Assembly (NCBI RefSeq): GCF_039555335.1
Contig: NC_092640.1
Coordinates: forward strand, 30,696,204 to 30,760,203
Length of the DNA stretch: 64,000 nucleotides
Source of the DNA: Amphiura filiformis
Taxonomy: Eukaryota; Echinodermata; Ophiuroidea; Amphilepidida; Amphiuridae
Reading direction: 5' to 3'
The position numbers were made by a program, and so were the translations under genes. The notes under the pieces were generated by a model. The model saw only the letters and a program-made list of their open reading frames with translations. It did no database searches and was not told the origin of the DNA. Below, piece after piece: positions 33,858 through 45,800 of this stretch. The number at the start of each line of letters is the position of its first letter. Within the stretch, counting starts at the first letter, position 1.

Positions 33858-36800
33858 GTAAGTACAATTTGATTTCTATTTTTAAATTGTAGACTTGGTT
33901 AACATGGATAAACACTGAAAATAGCTTTCAGACATTGGTTTATACCATTTTGACTTAAATATTCGCATGTTTTAATATATGTACAAAGTGCCTATGCACA
34001 TGCACAGGAGTTGATCGTCATTACTGCATTAGACTTGGTTAACAAACATTGAAAATGGCTTTCAGATTATGGCTTATACCATTTTGACTTAAATATTCGC
34101 ATGTTTTTTATGTAGATTATGCCTGTGCACATGCACAGGAGTTGGTCGTCATTAATGCATGTAATGTCGCCAAGGAGATAGTTGTGTTATATGCATTGCA
34201 TATAATGTTATGACGCTCATATTATTATGTTCACTGAAGAGGAAGTATTATTTTATTTTATGTGTCGCATCATGCATATACATCAAGTGTACCTTTTATT
34301 CCGAATAATGTCCACCATGATCATTATAGGTAAACATTAGAGGAAAACATGTTAATTGGGGCCTTATATTGGATCTTATGCTCAAGTACATGGGAATAAA
34401 ACATGCATTTTTGTATATAATTATAAGTACGGCGACCATACATAATGAACCAATGTAGTGTTATAGGCATGTTAGGCCGTATAAAATTAATGTTTTTGTT
34501 CTCGTCCCCTCCCTCCTCAATTTCTGTGATTTGTCAGATTTTTTTTTTTTTTTTTTAGATTTTTCAATTATTTTAGACTTTGGAATGATCTATGAATTTT
34601 TCATACATATAAATAAGTTTATTAGAGAACAAGGATCACTTCCAAGTCTTTTTGTGGTACTCTAGGGGGTTTATCCCTCAGAATCTCACATTTGAAAAAA
34701 AAAAAGTGCCTCATCGTTTCTTCAAGCACTGTTGGAAAAGACCGAAAACTACTGAAAATGGTGATTTTACATTGGAAAAAAAAAAAAAAAAAAAAACCTC
34801 CCTCCCTCATCAATTCATGAAAATCCTCTGGACGAGAACCAAAATATTAATTTTATACGGCCTTATACTAAACAAGAAATGTCTTTAAAAAAGACAATGC
34901 CTCCAAGATACCAGTGGGCCGCTTTTGTTATTAGTTAAGGAGACACTTATAATGCTAGCTTTAAGGTAACGCTATTGGATATAGATTTTTGTCTGATTGA
35001 AATATGTGAGCCCATTCTCTCCTGATTACAAAACTGAAATTTTTTATTTTAATCGGATATTCGGTTACCAAAATATGGCCTGTCAAAATGGCACTTAACC
35101 AAGAAGTTGGCAACAACTTTTTATTTTTGTTATGCAATGTTGTCAGGTAGGCCTTATTTTCTAATTATAGGCCTATATGCAAGAATTATACAAAGTAAAA
35201 TGTTCAGATCGGCTACAAAATAAAATGGATGCCTTTGGCAAATTTCCATTTGCATAATTAATTAGGGCCCTAATCAACTTTTCTAATAAGTGGCCCTTAT
35301 TAATTATGCAAATTGAAATTTGCCAAAACGCAACCGTAATTTTGTAGTATAGTGTGTGTTCTACCCATGTACCATGCCTCAGTACCATAGCTCTTTTAAT
35401 TGTAGGCCTATCTGATTATCTGAAATCTTTACTTTGCATAATTCATGCATGAATTAGAAAATCATCTGGCAACTGGACTTGTCAAAAATATAGAAAATAA
35501 AAAGAAAGTTGTTCCCAATTTTTTTTGGTTTCGCGCCATTTTGACAGGCCATATCTCAAGAACCGAATGTAATCTACAGGGCATAAGTTTTAACATACTA
35601 TAGTATTATTTAAATAGAAAGAAAATCTAAATTTGTGCATTAGCCAATAGGGCCACGGTCACCTAAAGCCATCTTGCAATCTTGCAGATAATTCTGATGT
35701 ATGAAATAAGACCTTCAAACTTTCAGATATGAAGAGTTCCAGGTGCAGGCAGCCGTTTCTGTTTTTTAAATATAGGCCTAAGTTGTATCAAGAGTCATTT
35801 CTTGTGGATTTTTTGACTGAAAATTACAATTGTAACGTTTCAGAGTAACACATTTTTGTATCAGATTCTTTTATGCTTGTTTATTATATTTTGTATTCAG
35901 GACTAAAATAATATTAATATTATTATATTTAGGGGAGTCTTTTCATAGGCCATTACTTTTTTTTGTATATGTGTAATTGAATAAAAATCAAAAACATTAT
36001 TGTTTTGTTTTCTTTCCTTCATTTGTGCTTTGTTTTGCATCGAAAGGGCCAATATCAACACCTTGTTTGTAAGAAGTATTGTGTGGGAAAGATGATTCTT
36101 GCATTTTATTTTATAAACAACAAGCAAATTTCTCAGTCATAGTCTTGAAACGGTCATGGGTATATGCATGCAAAAATATTGCAACAGTACTCAGTAGAAT
36201 GTAAAAAACTGACATAGGCCTACATACCACCAACATAACCAACCACGTATGGGAATTGGGGAAGCAAATACTTTAAAACGAATTATTCCGAATTATATCA
36301 ACGCAATAAAATTGCAATACTTTAGTACAGCAATGAAGCTGGGCGGAAATTAGAGTACTTGTCAGAATATAAATTTGTACAATCGGCCTACATGCCGGGC
36401 AATGTGCGGCATTTTAGGTGTCAATTTCAAATCAAACTACCTCCTGGCGGAGGCAGAAAAAGACAGAAATGAAGTCAAACAAATATGACATCACATCACA
36501 TGGAATGTTTGTTCAAACGGCCGCTCCGTGCGGTTTCTCTGGGTATAGTGTAGACTGCTTTGCATTGCCTTTTGAGAAACAATTTACACCACTATAGGCC
36601 TATGCCATTCCGGTTTCAGGATGGGAATTGTTCTCGTTCTGAATTATTATGAGATTGAAGAATTTCCAAAAGGGGATAGGGGCCTACCAATTAGGTATAG
36701 AGAAGACTGGTGTCACTACAATAATGTCAGAGGAATGGAACCACGAACCCCCGGCACGAACCACACGCATCACACAAACTCCCCCCCCCCCCCCCACACA

Positions 36801-39800
36801 CCCCCTCCACACAACACACTCTCATATACACCCCTACGTATTCAAACCACGCACCAATTATGTAAGCTGTATCTAGTTTGACCAGTTTCCGGATATGCCG
36901 TAGATTTATAGCAGAACTATGAAAACATTCATCTGACAGACATCCTATTTTCAACAATCACAAACGAACATCCCCTACCCTTCCAACCACCCACATACCA
37001 TATGCTCTTATACCCACCCAACACCCCACGCATCTACTTTGCCCATCCCTCACAAACATATCGATCACGCCCCATACATTCCCCACACATACACCCCTTC
37101 AAATAAACATACATAATCACTTTTTACACACACAAGATTGCAAGCAATGTAGTTTTACCATTTTCCGGAATACCACTGAGTAAAAGATTTACTCTAAGGA
37201 AGCACATCGGCCATCAAACACCCACAAACACACCCCTCCTATACACCCACCCCTCACTCATCCTATTTATAAACACGCCCCAACACACGAGTGCACCCCA
37301 TCCCACCACTCACCGCCACGCCCACACAAGCACTCAATCACGACACAAGCAAGCTGTGCAAGCAATGTAGTTTTACCATTTCCTGGATTACCGCCGAGTA
37401 ATAGATTTGCAACTGTTTATAAGGAACAATACATACCTTAACACATCCCACTCCCCGAAGTTCCTCCCATACACACCCCCACCCATCCGGCCATCCACCC
37501 TGTTCCTGCTATCAAACGTGGATGTTGTGGATTATACTGAGGACGTAACTTTCACTATCTGACCGTGGACACGCCTGGTCAAACTGCAGCGAATCGTGTA
37601 CCTTTTACATATGGGTATTACATAGCCTAAAATACATATTTTTACGCAATCAGCAATTCATTGTAGCTATAAAACAAAGCAAGGACGGTTGCAGGTGCGT
37701 CCTCGTTTGATAGTTAAGAAGAAGCAGATACGTGTCCTCGTTTTGTACCTAATTAAATGCCCTGCAGTTATTGCTACCATTACAGGAATACCATTTCATA
37801 TACTAATCATACTGCAGTTACTGTCCGTTTTCCTATACACAATACACAGTGCTCTTTCCCATTGACGCGTGACCTCTACAAATAGCCTACGTTAAAAGCA
37901 TGGGGATATGCCTAGTTAACGTCGCTGTGTGAAAAATAACCGGCCAATATTAAAAGTACTCTTCTAAAATTCTAGACAATATAGTTTTGTAACATGTCCT
38001 AAATTTTTAGCTAATTTAGATGTTTGGAAATATGCGTACTTTGGTGTTTTAGGAAGGATATGTAAACGACAGATAACACCAAAAAATATGAAGAAATTAT
38101 TTCCAAACCGTGTTAAGTCTGCAAACCACCATGTTTCTCATTTTCAAGAACGCTGGTTAACAATAAGCACGTATTGTCTCATTTCGTAAACAAAGACCAC
38201 ACACAATTGTTCTCTAGCGCTCGCTTTATAATCGTTCACCCAACTGAAAGTATAATCCCAGCTCATTGCTCCATTGTACGTGTAAAGCAGACACATATGT
38301 TGTGTGTATTTAACCAGAGAAGATATGATTTAATCAGTTGAGCTGTTTTCAATGAGTGTTATCTTGGTTTAATAGCTTTTAATGGGGTTTAAGTCCTGCA
38401 AAGGTCGAGTTGAATTCTACTGTAGACATGACTGCATCATGTAAACTCTTCTATACAACATTACACACAATCTGTTAATTGGAAGCTAAACATAATAAAG
38501 CATACATACAACTACGCCAACAACAATAACAAAACTGGGGAAATGCTCCATGATGCTACCCGTAGCCCTTAATTGAAATAATTTAAAATAAATAATCAAT
38601 TAAGTAACCAATTGGAGACTGCTTGCTATCTGAGGTTCTAGAGGGTCCAAACAAGAATTATACAGTAAGAAATAGCAAATAAGTAGGGATTTTGTGAAAA
38701 TCTACTGCCTGGGCGAAGCATGCTTCGATTTTACTGATATTCCAGCATAATAGTAGTATGTACTCAAGTAAAATTCTCTGAGAGTTCCAAATCGAGGGGA
38801 AAAAATGTTTTTTTGCCACACCCTATTGTCCATGTGACCCCGAAGTTCTTGCTACGCCCCTGAACCTCTGTCTCCTTATTTTTTTATCAAACAGAAATGC
38901 ATTTAAACAGCTATTGAATACAAACTCTTAATGGTAGACTAGGTATTGTTGGTTGAAGCAGCCACAAAATCGGTTTTCATTATCTAAATCAATATATTAT
39001 TGAAAAATAACACTTTGATGTTTTGCAATAGTTTATTCTACAAATCATATACTTTGAAAACTTGCTTAATTTATTGTTGTTAATGAGTTATGTACGTTTT
39101 GCAAAAGTGTTGCTGTTTCAGCCCTCTTTACAACAAGAACCATAGCACCTATAAAAAACTATATCTGTTAATATATTTCGTCGGCAGAATGCTACACTAT
39201 CGTAAGTGCAGTTTGGACAGTTTTACATGAGGAGCATATTTGGGTTTTGCGTAGCCGTTTGTTTCCAAGTAGCCATAAAATGACATGGGAATGTAAAGCA
39301 ATTTAATTTTGATAATTATATACTACAATAATTGGTATTAAAGTTAATAAATAGATTACTGATTAAAATGTCGTAAGTGCCACATACGATAGTGTTGCAC
39401 TCAAATAGAAGTTAGTGTAGAGTGCAACACTATCGTATGTGCCACTTACGATAGTGTTGCACTCAAATAGAAATTAGTGTAGAGTGCAACACTATCGTAT
39501 GTGCCACATACATGACATACGATAGTGTAGCATTGACTGCTAAATTAGGATATTCGTAATATCGGCTCAAATTTCCAGTATCTGTCATTTTATGTTACTT
39601 AACAACTGTTAATTTATTTCGGCACATAATATTTACAATAGAAAGACACCTTTTGCCCTAATGTTATCTCTCAAGATGTATTACTGAATCTAAGAATAAA
39701 AACACTGGATTTGTCGTCTCAACTAGGCAGCTTGGTCCAAGAAAGTAGCGTATGTGGCACATACGAGGGTCTTGCAGCAGATGGAAAAACAAAATTAGCG

Positions 39801-42800
39801 TGCACGACTATCGTAAGTGGCACATACGATAGTGTTGTACGCATTAATAAAATTGCAAATGCACTTGCGATATTTTATTTTATTAACTAAAAAATAATTA
39901 AGCAATTTTGAAACTTAAAACCTGGTTTAAAATTTTGTTTTTATAATAAATTATATGGCCTTCCATAATTCGTCAACATCTCAAATTGGACAAAAATGTC
40001 ACTTACGATAGTGTAGCACTTTGCCGACGATTTGAATTCTATATACACACTCGCTATACAATGATCAATGCAATTTTTGCTAAAGCTCACTACCATTCGC
40101 AAGATGCTGTGAACTACCAAATCGCAACAGTTTGAAATAGTTGCTAACCTTAACTCCTCGTATATATCTATTTCATTTGCTTGTTTTGTTTCAGGTGCTC
40201 TACTTAGCCGATCACACAGAAGCCTTGACAATAGACCCAACCGTCCCCATGTGTAACTGTCAACCACCACCATGTCTTACTGTAAATGGAAAGCCCATTA
40301 TATTTCCCGGAAAATTCAATGAAACAAATAGCATAGACAAAGAAGTCATTCCAGTCAACCCTGTAGTGCAGATTTCATGCCCTGTAATTGATCCGCTTGT
40401 TTCATTCGGCCCACAACACGAAAGCTCGTACTTCTTTCACCGTAGTGTTTGTGTTAAACGCTCGTTGGATGAGTTACAAGAAACAAACTGGGTTGCTACT
40501 GATGAGTTGGACAATGGGAGACAATACTGTACAGCATTGAATGCTGATCTTTTTGGTAAGTTTCTTGAATTGGACTATTCCTGTTGAAATCCATACACCC
40601 CCTATGGAAGACATGTCCTTAATCTTCCACACAGGGAGTGTGGTTTTCAAACGGAGTTATCTCAATTGGGGACTCCAAATGGGGTTACCTGAATTGGTGA
40701 CTTCATTTGAAATCTACACCACCTGTTTGGGAGATTAAGGTCATGGTCTTCCATAGGGGGTTATGGATAGCAACTGGAATAGCCCAATGCCAATTCATTG
40801 TGTTGGATTTTCCCCGTAAAATTAAAATGACAACAAATAATTAACAACAATTAAACATGTCTTCAACAATAAAAAAAAATACAATGATAGTTGTATAACC
40901 ACATTGTTAAAAACAACATGTACAGTATAGAGGTTGTGCAATAATTATGAGCCCCCGGGGGTAAAATTTCGAAACGGCTCGCCAAAATCGCTTGCCCCCT
41001 CTCGGTCCGATAAAAATCACTTGCCCCCCCTTCTCGGCCCGCCAAAAATCTTTGCCCCCCCCTCCTTGCACATGCCAAATTTTTGGGATCCCAATTTGCA
41101 ATAAACGGTCTATATACATGTTGCGAGCGCAGCGAGCAGGAACATTTGCGTACGGTTTTCCTAAGCCTTTTTAGAGCGTTTTGTTTAAAAGGCGCCCCAA
41201 GAATGTGTGCCAAAAATCACTTGCCCCCCCTCTCGACTTGCCAAAAATTGTTTGCACCCCTTTCGGCTCGCCAAAAATGTCTTCCCCCTTCCATTTTACC
41301 CTCCCCAGGGCTCATAATTATTGCACAGCCCCTATAAACCCAATGCTCCTTAAAGTACATCATATCATAATTATTTCATTTATAGAGGTAATCAACCCTT
41401 TCTCTCACCCTTTCTGCATAGACGTCCACTTCCAACAAGCTATCTGCATGTTGTTTTAAAATTCAGCCAAAATATATTCTGAACAAAGTATAGAATTTAG
41501 ATGTCTATTTAAGTTTTTCAGCTCACAATACTAAAATCATAAAAAGTAATATAAATAGTAAAACATCCAATTAAAATGGTTAACTCAAAATTTGTTTAGT
41601 CTGTGGATAAAGGATTTGTACATATTTTTGATTCGAACTGAAACCAACTTTGTTAAATTTTCCTTTTAAGGACCACCAACAACAATGACATCAACGTCAT
41701 ATGGCATGACAACGACATCAGCAACGTCAACAGATGACGATACATCAACAACAGACGACATAGCTGACGACACCAAGAAGAGTACTAGTACAACGGAACA
41801 AAGTACCAATATGACTACCAAGCCGCGCTGTGGCTCGGAAAATGGTAATAAGGAAGATTGAAATCTTCCTTCGTTGTTTGTTGTCAGTCTTTTCGCTCTC
41901 TTGTTTTTGTTTTATGCTGTCATCTACAAGTACTACATTTGTAAAAGCAAGTAATTTTGATATTCACTGACCTGACCGCATATATACAAAAACTCCTTAA
42001 AAGAAGGTTGGAAAGTTTTTCAAGCGTCTATATCTCAGATTATTTATGACATGTTCATATCGTGCTGCATATGGACAGCTAATTTATTCCCCTTTACAAT
42101 GACGCCACAATTGAAAGAAGCACCCCTTTTCACGACAGAGTACACCTCTTGTGAATGTAGTGGGGTCTCAAACAGAATGTGCAAAATTGACCATTATTCT
42201 GTGCAGCAAGTTGCAATCTGGGACCTTATGCAATCCTCAAGATGACAATGTAACGTTTTCCCCCACAGAACCAGGGTAATCAACGACTACCTACAGAATA
42301 ATAATATGCATGATACGGGAGTAGTCTAGATACAATGGAATGGCTTGCCATCAGCCCAGACTGTGACCTCAACCCGATTGAACACTTGTGGGACCAGCTT
42401 TGCTGCCTATTGCAATCACATTGAATGACCTGCGACGAATCCGGGTTGATTCATGGAATGTCATCCCACAGTAACGTGTGACCAGGCTGGTGAGCAGAAT
42501 GAGGAGGTGCCAGGCTGTCTTTCCCAAATTCCCACCCGCTATTGAGGTTATGTAGTTGTTCGAGCACAGAACAATGGGCAATTTGGCACATTCTGTTTGA
42601 GCCCCCCCCCCCCAATTCACAAGACATGTACTCAGCCGTGATAAAGGTGATTGTTTCAAATGCGGTGTCATAGTAAAGGAAAATAATTTTGTTGTCCATC
42701 GATATACAATACCGTATGAACATGTCACGAATAATCTGAGATATAGATGATTGAAAAAACTTTGCAAACTTTAATTTGTATTTCTAACAATTTCTTATAA

Positions 42801-45800
42801 AAATAACATAAACTATGACTATTTTTCTCGTGTATGAAATAGGTTAATAATCAATATCTCAGTACGCTTGTATTAATTTTGTACAATTTCTCGAGCAACA
42901 AGTGATACGCATTTATTAACCCTATGAAAACTACCTGCCGATTGGCCAAAAATAAGTGTTCATTATCCATTGGCCCAATCAGCAACATTGTTAGAATAAT
43001 TTCAACACGCAAAAAAATTGGGGTGAATTATTTGCAAAGCTCCATTCTGATTGGTGACTAAAGTGAAGATATCATGTAATTGACTAATCAGAGGCAATGT
43101 TAGATCGGCAGGTGAATGAAGTTGATATAGAAGTCGAATTAAATTTGGCATTGCATTTCGCAAACTCCCCTGCACACCGACACCGCCTGGCTAATAATTA
43201 TTTGGTGCAGAAGGGACACTAAAATGAATACACGGGATCGATACACGTGAATTGCTATGCACGATTTTGATATCAGACGAAAATCTTCTGATACCGGGTT
43301 AGAAAATGATGAATATCTCCCGTCATGATTTTTTTCTCAAGAAACCAGATTTGGTCTCATAAACTTGGAAATACGTGTTGAACAGATATGATAGTCGCTA
43401 GAATGCGCTTTGAAAATTGGCCGTGCGCTTTGAACTCAAAATTTGACCATTTTATATTGCGTTGGTCCTGTTATGGACTACAGCGTGCAGCGTGTAGTAC
43501 AGCTGCACTCACTGTAGGCAGTATAAAAGTCGATGACCATTGACCTCAATGGGGTATACAAGCTTAATCACGCACAACCAAGATCGATTACCCGGCTATT
43601 GTGAGTAGCCTTAGTTATGTCCCTCGACTAATTATTAGTTTAAAAGAGCTTTAAAGGTTTGAACCAAATGGCTAATCGTGGCTGTGGATTTAACCTACCA
43701 TGGCGATTCCTGCCATGAAGATATAGGGTCGATGACACTGTGCCCTGTCTTCAGAGTACATGGGGACATTTGGTTGAAAATTCAATACAAATTGTATGTT
43801 GATTATAATGAGCATTTCAAAGGTTATCTGAATATAGATTATTGGATTGTTGTGAGACTCAGAGGATATGATTTCAGCTCTTTGTTACAAGTATGAATTA
43901 AATGTAGCCCTATTTAGCACACATTCTTATTTAGTGTTTAACATGAAAATCCTTGAGTAGTATGTCATTGGTGATATTCCTCCGGGGATATTCCCATCTG
44001 GTTAGTTGTGCCATACACAAAATTAGGCCTACTAGCATTAGGCCTAGTACTTGTCAATGTAAAATTATGGAACATGATCTTTATCCATGGCGTTGTCTTG
44101 TTTAAGACAGTTCTTATTTCTGAATGAAGCGTTTCGATGTTTGCTATTCATGTTACTACGATATAGTGATTTATATTGTGTTTTCTAAAATACAAATGTT
44201 AAGACTTATTTTCTTGATTTCTCCTTAGATATAGGGAGTACCTGTGTTGATAAAGGTGCACTTTCTACCCGATCACGATGCAGAAACTGTGGCTGGTTGG
44301 TTCTCTTGTTTCTTCTGCTTCTGCCTCTGTCTTATGCGGCTTGGCGTTATCGCCATAAAATAAGAATTTGGATTCGAAGGTAGGCCTATATAAATAACAC
44401 TACTAATGTAATTTTAACAGAATTAAGCGATTCTATTTTACAAAGAAGGATATGATTTATATACAAAATTAAAATAACAATCTCTTGCAAAAATAGCCAG
44501 TAGGTAACACCCGGGGTAACACTCCTTTTCAAGACTGGTCCAAAAAGACTTTTCAAAACTGAGGTCATGACTACGGTATGTTTCTGTCCGATTGTAAGAT
44601 GTTTGAGAGACTGATCCACAATCAATTGTACTTCCACCAGAATTATAATTAACCTTATTTCTTCCAACCAATCTGGCTTCAGACCTAAACACCTGCTCAT
44701 CAGTTAAAAACCCTTAATTATATCCTCAAAAATGGCCATCTTATTGGAAGCATTTTTATCATGTTTACAGATCTCGAGAAGGCCTTTGATACGGTCAGCA
44801 ATTTCATTTTTCTCAATATACTAAAATTATTTGGTATCACAGGTCTGGGTCTAGATTGGCCATGTTGGTAAGAGCCAAGAGCATGAAGGTAGTATCTAGT
44901 AGAGAAGGAGTGAGCTCGCGTTAAGCTCATTACGTAAGTCCTATTGTAATCACAATAGGCCTATATAGAGACAGATAAACTTTTGATCTAATGATCATCG
45001 CCGACAATTTTTGCAATGACTCCGTCTCATGAGGGTTCAAATCACGTATGCGCAAAACATGTATTATGGATGCGCATACATTCACTTAGCTGTTGAAATT
45101 GATTATTCATATAATATGCTTTTTTAAGGACGGATAAAATTGTTTTAACCACTGTTTTAAAAATACAAAGATCTTATTAAAAATAAATTGCTCATTCATA
45201 AGTTCAGAAATGCTCCCATCAAACGAGGTGTATCTCAATGTTGCCCGGTACTGCCCGGGGTGGTCCGAGTTTATTTGTCTACCCAAAACTTACACAATTG
45301 TTCCTCCCCGAGGTTTCAAAATTAACCGCGTCCTGAGCCCTCTTTTTAACTAGCCAATGAAAGAGATATAAAGCATAATGTGCATCATTTTCATCAAGTT
45401 AGAATGACTTATGCTGTTTTAACATATTTAGAGCGCATACAATTGTGCGATCATGCATGAAGATCATAAGTGATAATCGTGTTACATAATCAAAACGTTG
45501 ACTGGAAACCTCAAAGGCGCGGCAATTATGATTGTACAATAGAATGCGTGCCAGCTTTCTCCTTTACTACCTGCTACTACCTTCATGGTAAGAGCCATAG
45601 TCAGGTGAAATCGGAACGGGGAAATGTAAAACCCACCTTTTTTTGTTATCTTTATTTCCTTATCAGGGCAAATTTTTCATACAATAGATCAATGAATGTC
45701 GTTTTGAGCAACACTAAATGTTGTTTAAATCCGCCCATTGTTGTAGTCAGGATATTTGGGGGGGGGAGGGTGACGACTTACGACTTTAAAGGCAAGGATT

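Noticed and set aside
36621-36957. Pro/His/Thr-rich frames
   Set aside because: AC-rich repeat region related to an intron segment of gene A; open by composition.
40863-41459. Several overlapping frames on both strands
   Set aside because: They lie in or next to a TIR element made of repeated CGCCAAAAAT words; the similar look of the frames comes from the repeat.
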